DNA of 64,000 nucleotides from Stackebrandtia albiflava (lineage in GTDB: Bacteria > Actinomycetota > Actinomycetes > Mycobacteriales > Micromonosporaceae), in the NCBI RefSeq assembly GCF_007994225.1, contig NZ_VLLL01000013.1, positions 57,776-121,775 of the forward strand, given 5' to 3'. Below the pieces are notes generated by a model that saw only the letters and a program-made list of their open reading frames with translations, made no database searches and was not told where the DNA came from. Within the stretch, counting starts at the first letter, position 1. Each line of letters starts with the position of its first letter. The position numbers were made by a program, and so were the translations under genes. Shown here piece by piece: positions 1 through 10,660 of this stretch.

Positions 1-61
1 GGTGGGGACGCGAGCCGGGGAGGACGACATCCCGACACGATATCGACGCACTGTGACACGA

Positions 62-76
62 CCGCCCCTCGGGCGG
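62..76. terminator. Small GC hairpin upstream of the first gene
   Basis: The arms CCGCCC and GGGCGG are separated by CTC. It lies in the 122-base stretch before the first gene, which otherwise shows no coding sequence. It may end transcription of a gene outside the window. There is no T-run, so this is a weak call. Confidence 0.3.
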
Positions 77-122
77 CTCCGTCACGGCAGGCCGTCGTGA
101 CGCTACCCGTACCATCGAATCG

Positions 123-2197
<2,075 letters not shown>

Positions 2198-2210
2198 CCG
2201 GAGCCGGGTC

Positions 2211-2226
2211 TGTCGGAATTCCGACA
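2211..2226. terminator. Palindrome between convergent trmI and ferredoxin genes
   Basis: The 16-base perfect palindrome TGTCGGAATTCCGACA lies between the trmI stop (2197) and the ferredoxin stop codon (2228-2230 on the other strand). A short bidirectional terminator is the simplest reading. No T-run is present. Confidence 0.4.
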
Positions 2227-2227
2227 C

Positions 2228-2518
2228 TCACACCTCGGCCGCGAGCGGTCCCGCCACCGCGCGCCCCGCCCCGTCGGTGACGTGTATGCACTCCCCGGGG
2301 CAGTCCTTCGCGGCGTCGAGGACGTCCAGGCGCAGCCGCGCCGGCACCGGTACCCGCGCTCCGGGAGCGGTGCGCAACTCACCGTCCGCCGCCTTCACGT
2401 ACGCCAATCCGTCGATGTCGAACTCGAAGACCGCGGGCGCGTACTGCACGCACAGGCCGTCGCCGGTGCACAGGTCCTGGTCGATGTGAACGTCGAGTCC
2501 GTCGTCGTGGGAGGTCAT
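2228..2518 (-). CDS. Small [3Fe-4S]-type ferredoxin
   Basis: This 96-residue ferredoxin has the cluster motif CTGDGLC near the N-terminus and DCPGEC near the C-terminus. The C-x5-C plus CP spacing is typical of actinobacterial 3Fe-4S ferredoxins that donate electrons to P450s and other oxidoreductases. The ATG at 2518 gives the conserved N-terminus MTSHDDGLDVHIDQDLC. The frame stays open upstream to 2737, but that extension is Arg/Ala-rich with no ferredoxin homology, so I reject it. The gene is divergent from arc. A small ferredoxin next to the proteasome ATPase is common in actinobacteria; its redox partner here is unknown. Confidence 0.85.
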   Translation of the reverse strand: MTSHDDGLDVHIDQDLCTGDGLCVQYAPAVFEFDIDGLAYVKAADGELRTAPGARVPVPARLRLDVLDAAKDCPGECIHVTDGAGRAVAGPLAAEV

Positions 2519-2784
2519 GCACCCCACCCTATGGGCCGCCTCCCGGCGCGTCCGAGGCGAGCGGTGGCGGATCGGGCCGTCGCGGCGGCCGAGGAGGGCG
2601 GGCGTCCCGGCGTCGCGCGCCGGACCTGCGGCGACGCCGAGCCGCGCCGATCGGGCGACGCGCAGTGGGGCGGCGACAGCCCTAAGCGACGACGCGCTGG
2701 CGAAACGTCGGTGTCGCGGCTTATCCTGTTCGCTCACAACCGGCTACGGTTAAGGCAGGATCCTCTAGTGAGAGGTGGGACGAA

Positions 2785-4578
2785 ATGCCACGTAACGACG
2801 ACGAGCAAGCCCGCGGCAGCCGTTGGGAGCGGGAAAGCCAAGACCTCTCCACCCAGGTCGCGTACTTGCAGGAGGAACTGGCGCTCGCGCGCCGGAAACT
2901 GACCGAGACGCCGCGTCACGTCCGCCTGTTGGAGGAGCGTCTGGCAGCCACCCAGGCGCAGATCGAGAAGATGTCCGAGCAGAACGAGCGGCTGGTCGCC
3001 ACCCTGCGGGACGCGCGTGAGCAGATTGTGACCCTCAAGGAGGAGATCGACCGCCTTGCCCAGCCGCCCAGCGGGTACGGCGTGTTCATCGAGATGCGCG
3101 AGGACGGCACGGTCGACGTCTTCACCGGTGGCAGGAAGATGCGTGTCGCACTGTCGCCGTCCATCGACCCGGACAGCCTGCGCCGTGGCCAGGAGGTGCT
3201 GCTCAACGACGCGCTCAACGTCGTGGAGAACCTCGGGTTCGAGCGCGCCGGCGACGTCGTGACCTTGAAGGAACTGTTGGAGAACGACGAGGGCCACCCC
3301 GACCGGGCGCTGGTCACCTCGCACGCCGACGAGGAACGGGTGGTCTTCCTGGCCGACTCGCTCGTCAACGCGCCGCTGCGCGCCGGCGACTCGCTGCTTG
3401 TGGAACCCCGCGCCGGTTACGCCTACGAGCGGATCCAGAAGAGCGAGGTCGAGGAACTGGTCCTGGAGGAGGTGCCCGACGTCGACTACGAGTCGATCGG
3501 CGGCCTCGACGGCCAGATCGAGTTGATCCGCGACGCGGTGGAACTCCCGTTCCTGCACGCCGAGCTGTTCGCCGAGTACCGGTTGCGTCCGCCCAAGGGC
3601 ATCCTGTTGTACGGGCCGCCCGGTTGCGGCAAGACCCTCATCGCCAAGGCGGTCGCCAACTCGCTGGCCAAGAAGGTCGCCGAGGCGCGTGGCGACGAGC
3701 AGAACGCCGACACGCGGGGGAAGAGCTACTTCCTCAACATCAAGGGCCCCGAACTGCTCAACAAGTACGTCGGTGAGACCGAACGACACATCCGTCTGGT
3801 GTTCCAGCGGGCCCGTGAGAAGGCCAGCGAGGGGCAGCCGGTCATCGTGTTCTTCGACGAGATGGACTCGGTGTTCCGCACCCGCGGCTCGGGCGTGTCA
3901 TCCGATGTGGAGAACACGATCGTTCCGCAGCTGTTGTCCGAGATCGACGGTGTCGAGGGCCTGGAGAACGTCATCGTCATCGGCGCGTCGAACCGTGAGG
4001 ACATGATCGACCCGGCGATCCTGCGTCCCGGCCGGTTGGACGTCAAGATCAAGATCGAGCGTCCCGACGCCGAGTCGGCGCGTGACATCTTCTCCAAGTA
4101 CATCACGACGGACCTGCCGTTGAACGACAACGACGTCTCCGAGCAGGGCGGCAGCCGCGAGGCGTGCGTCCAGGAGATGATCCAGGCGGCGGTCGAGCGG
4201 ATGTACGCCGAGACCGAGGAGAACCGTTTCCTGGAGGTCACCTACGCCGACGGAGACAAGGAGGTCCTGTACTTCAAGGACTTCAACTCCGGCGCGATGA
4301 TCCAGAACATCGTGGACCGTGCGAAGAAGATGGCCATCAAGGACTTCCTGAACTCCGGCCAGCGCGGCATCCGGCTGCACCACCTGCTGGACGCCTGCGT
4401 CGACGAGTTCCGGGAGAACGAGGACCTTCCGAACACCACCAACCCGGACGACTGGGCGCGGATCTCCGGCAAGAAGGGTGAACGGATCGTCTACATCCGC
4501 ACCCTCGTCTCCGGAGGCAAGGGCGACGAGTCCGGACGCTCCATCGACACGGTCAACAACACCGGTCAGTACCTGTAG
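2785..4578 (+). CDS. arc: Proteasome-associated AAA+ ATPase ARC/Mpa
   Basis: This 597-residue ATPase is the ring-shaped unfoldase that recognises pupylated proteins and feeds them into the 20S core. Residues 1-80 form the coiled coil that binds Pup, and tandem OB-fold domains follow (about 85-230). Walker A (GPPGCGKT) is at 277-284 and Walker B ([10 protein letters not shown]) at 353-362. The protein ends in GQYL, the penultimate-tyrosine motif that docks on the proteasome and activates it. The ATG at 2785 is preceded by a GGTGGG-type ribosome binding site. A strong hairpin follows at once, so arc is not cotranscribed with anything downstream, and its usual neighbour dop lies about 45 kb away. 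Confidence 0.97.
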   Translation: MPRNDDEQARGSRWERESQDLSTQVAYLQEELALARRKLTETPRHVRLLEERLAATQAQIEKMSEQNERLVATLRDAREQIVTLKEEIDRLAQPPSGYGVFIEMREDGTVDVFTGGRKMRVALSPSIDPDSLRRGQEVLLNDALNVVENLGFERAGDVVTLKELLENDEGHPDRALVTSHADEERVVFLADSLVNAPLRAGDSLLVEPRAGYAYERIQKSEVEELVLEEVPDVDYESIGGLDGQIELIRDAVELPFLHAELFAEYRLRPPKGILLYGPPGCGKTLIAKAVANSLAKKVAEARGDEQNADTRGKSYFLNIKGPELLNKYVGETERHIRLVFQRAREKASEGQPVIVFFDEMDSVFRTRGSGVSSDVENTIVPQLLSEIDGVEGLENVIVIGASNREDMIDPAILRPGRLDVKIKIERPDAESARDIFSKYITTDLPLNDNDVSEQGGSREACVQEMIQAAVERMYAETEENRFLEVTYADGDKEVLYFKDFNSGAMIQNIVDRAKKMAIKDFLNSGQRGIRLHHLLDACVDEFRENEDLPNTTNPDDWARISGKKGERIVYIRTLVSGGKGDESGRSIDTVNNTGQYL

Positions 4579-4590
4579 AACATCGACGAC

Positions 4591-4619
4591 GGAGGCCGGA
4601 ACCGTGTGTTCCGGCCTCC
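4591..4619 (+). terminator. Terminator hairpin after arc
   Basis: A perfect 12-bp stem (GGAGGCCGGAAC / GTTCCGGCCTCC) closes a 5-base loop, starting 12 bases after the arc stop codon. It lacks a T-run, as many high-GC actinobacterial terminators do. Confidence 0.75.
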
Positions 4620-4696
4620 GGCCGTGTCCGGCGTTCCGGCGCGCCGGTGAACGGTGGTGGTTACGGGCTTGGACCGGAACCGGTACCTTGACCGAC

Positions 4697-5434
4697 GTGA
4701 CTGAAGCAGCCCCACCGACCGGCCGAGTGCTGGTCGTCCAGAACACCCCGACCGGTGGCCCACGCCGGGTCGCCGACTGGCTGATCGACGCCGGGCTCAC
4801 CCTCGACGTGGTCCACGGCTACGAGATGCCGCCGCCCGCGGAACTCGACCACGCCGCGGTGATCGTGCTCGGCGGCGGATTCCTCCCCGACGAGGACACA
4901 CGGGCGCCGTGGCTGGCCGCCACCCGCGCCCTGGTCCGGCAGGCGCTCGACCGGCAGGTGCCCGTGCTGGGCATCTGCCTGGGCGGGCAACTGCTCGCCC
5001 ACGTCGCGGGCGGTGTCGTCGAGGGTGACGTCGGCGCACCCGAGTACGGCAGCACTCCGATCCGGCTCCGCGCCGAGGCCTCCGAGGACGCCCTGTTCGG
5101 TGGGCTTCCCGACGTCGTGCCCGCCATCGAACACCACGTCGACGCGATCACGAAACTGCCGCCGGACGCGGTGTGGCTCGCCGAGACCGACCGGTGTCCG
5201 TACCAGGCGTTCCGGGTCGGACCGGTGGCGTGGGGGGTGCAGTTCCACCCGGAGGTCAATCCCGACCGCATCCTCAGCTTCGACGCCGAACGGTTGGCCG
5301 CCCAGGGCTTCGACCGTTCGGAGCTGCACCACGTCGCGATGACCAACGAACCCGCCGCCGGCCTGGTGTGGCGGAAGGTGATCGACCGGTTCGCCGACAT
5401 CGTCACCGAATCCGCGACTCGTCCGGGTTCCTGA
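4697..5434 (+). CDS. Class I glutamine amidotransferase-like protein
   Basis: This 245-residue protein has a single GATase1 domain. The nucleophile elbow GICLGGQ carries the catalytic Cys, and the His-Glu pair is in FHPEVN. There is no synthetase domain, so it is a stand-alone amidotransferase of the GMP synthase-like group. The best start is GTG at 4697; the upstream open frame has no domain content. Members of this group hydrolyse glutamine or gamma-glutamyl amides, but the substrate cannot be inferred here. It stands alone between the arc terminator and a convergent gene. Confidence 0.85.
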   Translation: MTEAAPPTGRVLVVQNTPTGGPRRVADWLIDAGLTLDVVHGYEMPPPAELDHAAVIVLGGGFLPDEDTRAPWLAATRALVRQALDRQVPVLGICLGGQLLAHVAGGVVEGDVGAPEYGSTPIRLRAEASEDALFGGLPDVVPAIEHHVDAITKLPPDAVWLAETDRCPYQAFRVGPVAWGVQFHPEVNPDRILSFDAERLAAQGFDRSELHHVAMTNEPAAGLVWRKVIDRFADIVTESATRPGS

Positions 5435-5446
5435 ACGTCGCCGTTC

Positions 5447-5495
5447 GAGCCGGGTGACGTCGCTCCTCACTGGACGGAGACCCGTCACCCGGCTC
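5447..5495. terminator. Inverted repeat between convergent genes
   Basis: The perfect 13-bp arms GAGCCGGGTGACG (5447-5459) and CGTCACCCGGCTC (5483-5495) enclose a 23-base loop. The repeat lies between the ends of two convergent genes, so it could terminate both. Confidence 0.5.
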
Positions 5496-5533
5496 CGGCA
5501 CGTCTTCTCGCCCGCTGACGGGTACGGCGCGGG

Positions 5534-6310
5534 TCAGACCTCCACGGCCGCGAGTTGCCGACGGCAGTCCCGCGACAACCGGTACTGGCGGCGGATCCGG
5601 GCGGGCAGGCTCAACGGCCCCGGCAGAGTCGTGTCGCCGTACTGTGCCTCGGCGGTCAGCGCGGTGCCGTCCCAGCGGCCCGTCGCGGTCCACCGGCAGT
5701 CGCGTTCCCGGTCCGGTTCGCTGAAGTCGTGGCGCAGCAGCACCGCCTCCCCGGGGGCGGGCGGCGGCCCGTGCGACGGCAGCAGATCGTGGCGGCGACC
5801 CGAGGAACGCGCGATCCGTACCGGGCACACCGTCACGCCGTCCCCGAACCGGGCCAGCACCGCGTCGGCGGGTGCCCGGGCCGTCGACGGCGTCACCCGG
5901 ACGTCCCGCAGCCGCAGCAGCAGTCGCGGCACGAACCACCAGTGCTCCCGCCTGAGCAGCATCGAATCCGCCAGTGTCCGCGACGGCGGATGCTTCCGGA
6001 GTTCCTGCGGCAGCAACGGACCGGAGAAGACCACGCCTCTGGGGTCCTCGACCAGTTCGGGACGTCCGGTCATCACCATGGGCCGCCACGCCTCACCGGA
6101 CAGGCGTCGATCCGTCAGCGAGACGGCGACCCGTGCCGCACCCGCCACCGAACGCGCCACGGCCGCGTCGGCGTAGGTGAACGCGACGGTGGGAAGGTCC
6201 TCCCAGATCAGCGGCGTCACCACGCCCGCCTGCGGCGAGCCGGATCCCGGACGCCAGAAAAGTTCCGCCACCGCCGCCGCGTTCAGCGCCGGCCGCCACG
6301 ACTCGGCCAA
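5534..6310 (-). CDS. Pyridoxamine 5'-phosphate oxidase-like (FMN split-barrel) family protein
   Basis: This is a 258-residue protein. The N-terminal half (GVVTPLIWEDLPTVAFTYAD, then a VAVSLTDRRL segment and PMVMTGRPELVEDPRG) resembles actinobacterial FMN split-barrel proteins of the PNPOx superfamily. The second half has Trp-rich segments (REHWWFVPRLLLRL) and is less familiar. The start is TTG at 6310, with a GGAG site 8 bases upstream. Family membership rests on overall sequence feel, not on a diagnostic motif. It is divergent from cstA and shares its upstream region, which carries an operator-like palindrome. Confidence 0.55.
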   Translation of the reverse strand: MAESWRPALNAAAVAELFWRPGSGSPQAGVVTPLIWEDLPTVAFTYADAAVARSVAGAARVAVSLTDRRLSGEAWRPMVMTGRPELVEDPRGVVFSGPLLPQELRKHPPSRTLADSMLLRREHWWFVPRLLLRLRDVRVTPSTARAPADAVLARFGDGVTVCPVRIARSSGRRHDLLPSHGPPPAPGEAVLLRHDFSEPDRERDCRWTATGRWDGTALTAEAQYGDTTLPGPLSLPARIRRQYRLSRDCRRQLAAVEV

Positions 6311-6345
6311 TGTCCACTCCGCTCGGTAGGCGTTGCGAATCGGAT

Positions 6346-6365
6346 GTGATCTATATTACGATCAC
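6346..6365. promoter_or_regulatory. Operator-like palindrome upstream of cstA
   Basis: GTGATC and GATCAC are separated by 8 AT-rich bases (TATATTAC) in the divergent region between the split-barrel gene and cstA. Perfect 6-bp arms in the one AT-rich part of this gap suggest a regulator site or promoter-overlapping operator. The spacing is wider than that of a classic Crp site. Confidence 0.35.
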
Positions 6366-6420
6366 GACGCAGTATCGGGGCGCGCTCGCCCGGGTCGCGT
6401 CCGATGACCGGAGGAGCGCC

Positions 6421-8160
6421 ATGCCCGCCATCGTCGTCGCCGTAGCCGTTCTCGCGGCATTCGCCGTCGGATACATCTACTACTCGCGCTATCTCGCCGC
6501 TCGGGTGTACGGGCTCGACCCGGACTTCATCACCCCCGCGCACGAGTTCTCGGACGGGGTGGACTTCGTCCCGACGAACAAACACGTCGTCTTCGGGCAC
6601 CACTTCACCTCGGTGGCGGGTGCCGCGCCCATCGTCGGGCCCGCCATCGCGGTCTTCTGGGGTTGGGGACCCGCACTGGCCTGGATCGTGCTCGGCACCA
6701 TCTTCGCGGCCGGAGTCCACGACTTCGGCGCACTCGCCGTGTCGGTCCGGCACAAGGCTCAGAGCATCGGCACACTCGCCCGCGACGTGATCGGCCGGCG
6801 GGCACGCACCCTGTTCCTCCTGATCATCTTCTTCCTGTTGACGCTCGTCAACGCGGTGTTCGCCGTCGTCATCGGCAACCTCCTGGTGGCGAACCCGGGC
6901 GCGGTCATCCCGATCTTCGTCGAGATCCCGCTCGCCATCGCGATCGGCCAGTACATCTACCGCAAGCGCACCGCGGCCCTGATCCCGTCGATCATCGGTG
7001 TCATCGGCCTGTACCTGCTCATCTGGGTGGGACAGCAGGTACCCGTGGACATCACCCCGCTCGCGGAGGGCCTGGGCTTCGCCCAACCCCGCGACCTGTG
7101 GGTGATCATCCTGTTCGTCTACACCCTCATCGCCTCGCGCATACCGGTGTGGATGCTGCTGCAGCCGCGCGACTACATCAACTCCCACCAGCTGTTCATC
7201 GCGTTGGGAGTCATCCTGCTCGGCATCATCGTCGGGATGAACACGATCGTCGCCCCGGTGTTCAACGACGTACCCGACGGATCACCCGGTATCTTCCCCT
7301 TCCTGTTCATCACCGTCGCCTGTGGTGCGATATCGGGATTCCACGCGCTGGTGTCGTCGGGGACCACCTCGAAACAGCTCGACAAGGAGACCGACGGCCG
7401 ATACGTCGGTTACATGGGCGCGTTGGGCGAGGGCAGCCTGGCCCTGGGATCGGTCCTGGCGGTGACGGCGGGCGTGGCCGCCACCCAGATCGAATGGGAC
7501 GCCCTCTACAGCGACTTCGCGACGGCCTCCGGCGGAGCCACCGGCAACTTCGTCAACGGTGTCGCCGTGTTCGCCAACAACCTCGGAATCCCGTTGGACC
7601 TGGCGGTCATCTTCGCGGCCGTGGTCGTCATCTCCTTCGCGGCGACCACCATGGACACCGGTGTCCGCCTGCAGCGTTACGTCGTCCAGGAGATCGGGGA
7701 GATCCTGAAGTGGCGGTTGCTGGCGAGGAACCTCACCCTGGCGAGCGTCATCGCCGTGGCGATCCCACTCGCGATGGCGTTGCTGCCCGGTGGAGGCGAG
7801 TCCGGCTACACCTTCGGCGTGTTGTGGCAGTTGTTCGGCACCACCAACCAGCTCACGGCGGGACTCGCGCTGGCCGTCGTCGCCGTGTGGGTGACCAAAC
7901 GCCGCCGCAACCCGCTCGCCGTCATGATCCCGCTCGTGTTCCTGCTGATCATGACGTCGTGGGCGCTGGTGGCGAACCTGATCAACTTCATCGAACAGCG
8001 GGAATGGGTCCTCGCGCCCCTCGACGCGCTCATATTCGTCCTGGCGATGTGGCTCATCGTGGAGGCCGGGATCGCACTGCGCCGCGCCTTCGCGCGGCGG
8101 GGTGACGGTGAACCCGACGTCCCGGCCGCCACCGCGGACGCGCCGGGCCACACCGAATGA
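6421..8160 (+). CDS. cstA: CstA family carbon starvation transporter
   Basis: This is a 579-residue polytopic membrane protein of the CstA family, whose members import pyruvate or peptides during carbon limitation. Hydrophobic segments run nearly end to end. Family-typical features include the N-terminal YSRYLAARVYGLDP, FGHHFTSVAGAAPIVGPAIAVFWGWGP and the FHALVSSGTTSKQL region. The ATG at 6421 is preceded by GGAGGAG and gives the expected N-terminus; the open frame further upstream is not coding. The stop overlaps the ATG of the next gene (ATGA at 8157-8160), so they form an operon. The preceding palindrome may control it. Confidence 0.93.
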   Translation: MPAIVVAVAVLAAFAVGYIYYSRYLAARVYGLDPDFITPAHEFSDGVDFVPTNKHVVFGHHFTSVAGAAPIVGPAIAVFWGWGPALAWIVLGTIFAAGVHDFGALAVSVRHKAQSIGTLARDVIGRRARTLFLLIIFFLLTLVNAVFAVVIGNLLVANPGAVIPIFVEIPLAIAIGQYIYRKRTAALIPSIIGVIGLYLLIWVGQQVPVDITPLAEGLGFAQPRDLWVIILFVYTLIASRIPVWMLLQPRDYINSHQLFIALGVILLGIIVGMNTIVAPVFNDVPDGSPGIFPFLFITVACGAISGFHALVSSGTTSKQLDKETDGRYVGYMGALGEGSLALGSVLAVTAGVAATQIEWDALYSDFATASGGATGNFVNGVAVFANNLGIPLDLAVIFAAVVVISFAATTMDTGVRLQRYVVQEIGEILKWRLLARNLTLASVIAVAIPLAMALLPGGGESGYTFGVLWQLFGTTNQLTAGLALAVVAVWVTKRRRNPLAVMIPLVFLLIMTSWALVANLINFIEQREWVLAPLDALIFVLAMWLIVEAGIALRRAFARRGDGEPDVPAATADAPGHTE

Positions 8161-8687
8161 CCGGCGACGACGAGCCGAGTCGCGGCCCGGTCCGAACCGG
8201 GCCGCGACGGCACGTCACGCTGGTCGGTCCATGGCGGGGCACCACGCCCGGTGGCTGCTGCGCCGGTACCGCGGATGCGCTCGGAGTCGGGGAGGAAGAC
8301 CCCGGCCGCCACCGGCACCCCGCAGCGGATCCGGGCGCCACCGCGGTGACCGCACCGGCGGGGGAACGCCGACAGGTCGCCGACGTCCTGGCCGCCGTAC
8401 GCGCGGCGGTTCCCGGGGACGTGGACGTGCAACTGGTGGACCCGCGCAACAGCCTCTACCTGCTGCCGACCGTCTACCGGGCGGCCCGCCGCAACGGCAC
8501 CGGTCCCCTCGCGGCATGCCGGGTCGCGGTGCTCGCCACGACCCCGTGGACCCTGATCGTGGACGGCCGTATCCTGAGCCGTTCCCGCCCACTGACCCCC
8601 GCCACCGCCCGTACCCTCCTCACCCCCGAGTGCGATGGTTCCAGACAGCCACGTGACGCGCCGAACGATGGTCCGCGCGTCGCGTGA
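8157..8687 (+). CDS. Conserved hypothetical protein downstream of cstA
   Basis: This 176-residue protein is translationally coupled to cstA by a 4-base overlap. It has a Cys pair (GGCCAG, residues ~32-37), a helical segment (VADVLAAVRAAVPGDVDVQLVDPRN) and a C-terminal stretch ATTPWTLIVDGRILSRSR. The pattern recalls small thioredoxin-fold or metal-binding proteins, but I do not recognise a family. E. coli cstA is followed by a small YbdD-type gene; this is not that family. Its last 68 bases overlap the 3' end of the next gene on the opposite strand. Confidence 0.7.
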   Translation: MTGDDEPSRGPVRTGPRRHVTLVGPWRGTTPGGCCAGTADALGVGEEDPGRHRHPAADPGATAVTAPAGERRQVADVLAAVRAAVPGDVDVQLVDPRNSLYLLPTVYRAARRNGTGPLAACRVAVLATTPWTLIVDGRILSRSRPLTPATARTLLTPECDGSRQPRDAPNDGPRVA

Positions 8688-9462
8688 TCGATGCGACTAA
8701 CTGGGCGATGCTCACCTCGACCCCGTCCGAGAACGTCGAGTCGTGCAGTTCGAGCCGGTCGATGTCGGTTCCCGGCGGTACGTCGTACACCAGCGGCATG
8801 ATCACCTGGTTGCCGGGATTTATGTCGTTGTACCAGGCCGCCTCGGGATCGACGGCGAATGTGGCGTCGCTGTCGACGTTGTACGTCTGACCCGCGGAGT
8901 CGATCAGGTACTGATCGGTGTCGTAGACGGTTGCCGGAGAGTCACCGATGTTGCGGACGTTCAGATCGATGACGACGTACTCGCCTTGCGCGCTGGTGCC
9001 GGTGAACTCGTCGCCGACGGAGGGCACGCCGGTCTGTACCTGGTTGACGGTGAACGCGAAGGTGCCGTCCTCGGCCTCTTCTCCGATGCCGGGCAGCTCG
9101 GTCGTGGGCACTCGGCCGGCGGGACCCTCCTCGGTACCCTCCTCCGCCGTGTCGTCCGAGGTGTCGGATCCGGTCGTGGCGACCACGACCCCGATCGCCA
9201 CGATGCCGAGCAGAAGCACGACTCCGACCACTCCCAGCAGCACGAACAGACCGGTGTGGCGCTTCTTCGGCGGCGGTGGTGGCGGGATTCCGGCACCGGG
9301 CGGCGGTTGACCCTGATTCCAGTACGGAGGCGGAGCCTGTGGCCAGGGTTGTGCCGGTGGCGCGTACCACCCCGGCGGCTGGCCTGCGGGTGTCGGCGGG
9401 GTGGGGTTTGCATCGGGACGAACGGGTCCGTCCGATTCACCGGGAGACGGTTGCGCGGTCAT
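8620..9462 (-). CDS. Single-pass membrane protein with DUF4352-like extracellular domain
   Basis: This is a 280-residue protein. Residues 1-67 are Pro/Gly-rich and cytoplasmic (QPPPGAGIPPPPPPKKRH). One strong membrane helix (LFVLLGVVGVVLLLGIVAIGVVV) spans about 71-93, followed by an acidic Thr/Glu linker. The C-terminal domain (VNQVQTGVPSVG...YVVIDLNVRNIGDSPATVY...) matches the immunoglobulin-like DUF4352 pattern of actinobacterial surface proteins. The ATG at 9462 has a GGAGAG site. The last ~30 residues lie past the expected domain end and overlap the convergent gene, so the natural C-terminus may have been extended. Confidence 0.8.
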   Translation of the reverse strand: MTAQPSPGESDGPVRPDANPTPPTPAGQPPGWYAPPAQPWPQAPPPYWNQGQPPPGAGIPPPPPPKKRHTGLFVLLGVVGVVLLLGIVAIGVVVATTGSDTSDDTAEEGTEEGPAGRVPTTELPGIGEEAEDGTFAFTVNQVQTGVPSVGDEFTGTSAQGEYVVIDLNVRNIGDSPATVYDTDQYLIDSAGQTYNVDSDATFAVDPEAAWYNDINPGNQVIMPLVYDVPPGTDIDRLELHDSTFSDGVEVSIAQLVASITRRADHRSARHVAVWNHRTRG

Positions 9463-9586
9463 GGCGCACTCTCCGTCAGATAGTGATTACCTTCTCATTC
9501 GAGCGTACTCCGGACCGGGGGAGGGATGGGGGCGGACGGGGGATAGCGTGGGGCGGTCGACGAGTGGGACGGAGAAGGGAGTCCGC

Positions 9587-10603
9587 GTGGTGACGTTCTC
9601 GCCGAGTGGCCCGGGAGACGACGAGGTGCTGTTCGCGCGCCACGGCGTCCTGGGGCGCATCCGGTTGCACCGTCCGAAGGCGATCAACGCCCTCACCCTG
9701 GGCATGGTGACCGCGATGCGGACACGGCTCGCCGAGTGGGCGGCCGACGACTCGGTGTCCGCCGTCGTGGTCGACGGCGCGGGCGACCGGGGACTGTGTG
9801 CCGGAGGCGACGTGCGGGCGATCCGCGACGCCGTCATCGAGGGCACCTCGGCGCCCGAGGAGTTCTGGCGCGCGGAGTACGCCCTCAACCGGGACATCGC
9901 CGAGTACCCCAAGCCGTTCGTGGCGGTCATGGACGGTGTCACGATGGGCGGGGGAGTCGGCGTCTCGGCGCACGGATCGGTGCGGCTGGCCACCGAGCGG
10001 TCGAAGGTCGCCATGCCGGAGACGGCGATCGGTTTCTTTCCCGACGTGGGCGGCCTCCACCTGTTGTCGCGGGCTCCCGGTGAGGCCGGCACCCACATGG
10101 CCCTCACCGGGCTCCCGGTGTCGGGCGCCGACGCGGTGTACTGCGGACTCGCCGACGCCGTCGTGCCCACCGTGGAGGTCGATGGCTTCCTGGACCGGTG
10201 GGCCGATGGGGAACCGGTGACCGTGCCCGACCACCCCGTGCCGGCCGCCGACATCGCCGCGGCGCGCGAGTGGATCGACGAGTGCTACCGGGGAGACGAC
10301 CCGGTGGAGATCCTGTCCCGGCTGCGGGGCAGGCCGGAACCGGCCGCCCGGCGGGCGGCGGACGTGCTGGCGTCCCGGTCGCCCCTGTCGGTGACGGTCA
10401 CGTTGCGGGCGATACGCCGGGCCGCGACGATGACGCTTCCCGAGGTCCTGGCGCAGGACCTCCGGCTGGGTGCCGCGTTCGCGACGGAACCCGACTTCGT
10501 CGAAGGCGTCCGCGCCGTCCTGGTGGACCGGGACTCCCCGGTCTGGCGGCACGGCGACCTGACCGAGGTCGATCGCTCCGAAGTGGACGCGATGTTCGGC
10601 TGA
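9587..10603 (+). CDS. Enoyl-CoA hydratase/isomerase family protein, probable 3-hydroxyisobutyryl-CoA hydrolase
   Basis: This 338-residue crotonase-fold protein most resembles 3-hydroxyisobutyryl-CoA hydrolases of valine catabolism. Visible signatures are HRPKAINALTLGMV, the oxyanion-hole segment GLCAGGDVRAI, MDGVTMGGGVGVSAHG and the Glu/Asp-bearing MPETAIGFFPDVGG. The C-terminal ~120 residues are longer than in plain enoyl-CoA hydratases, which favours the HIBYL-CoA hydrolase group. GTG at 9587 (with a second GTG next to it) follows a GGAGAAGGGAG site; the frame upstream of it is open but non-homologous. Substrate specificity among crotonases is not settled by sequence alone. Confidence 0.87.
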   Translation: MVTFSPSGPGDDEVLFARHGVLGRIRLHRPKAINALTLGMVTAMRTRLAEWAADDSVSAVVVDGAGDRGLCAGGDVRAIRDAVIEGTSAPEEFWRAEYALNRDIAEYPKPFVAVMDGVTMGGGVGVSAHGSVRLATERSKVAMPETAIGFFPDVGGLHLLSRAPGEAGTHMALTGLPVSGADAVYCGLADAVVPTVEVDGFLDRWADGEPVTVPDHPVPAADIAAAREWIDECYRGDDPVEILSRLRGRPEPAARRAADVLASRSPLSVTVTLRAIRRAATMTLPEVLAQDLRLGAAFATEPDFVEGVRAVLVDRDSPVWRHGDLTEVDRSEVDAMFG

Positions 10604-10660
10604 CGGCGACCGGGCCGGTGCATCCACTGGCCGTCCGCAATCCATGTGGCCCGGCCGGGC

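Noticed and set aside
2519..2737. N-terminal extension of the ferredoxin
   Set aside because: Basic low-complexity sequence without homology, and the family N-terminus starts at the ATG at 2518.
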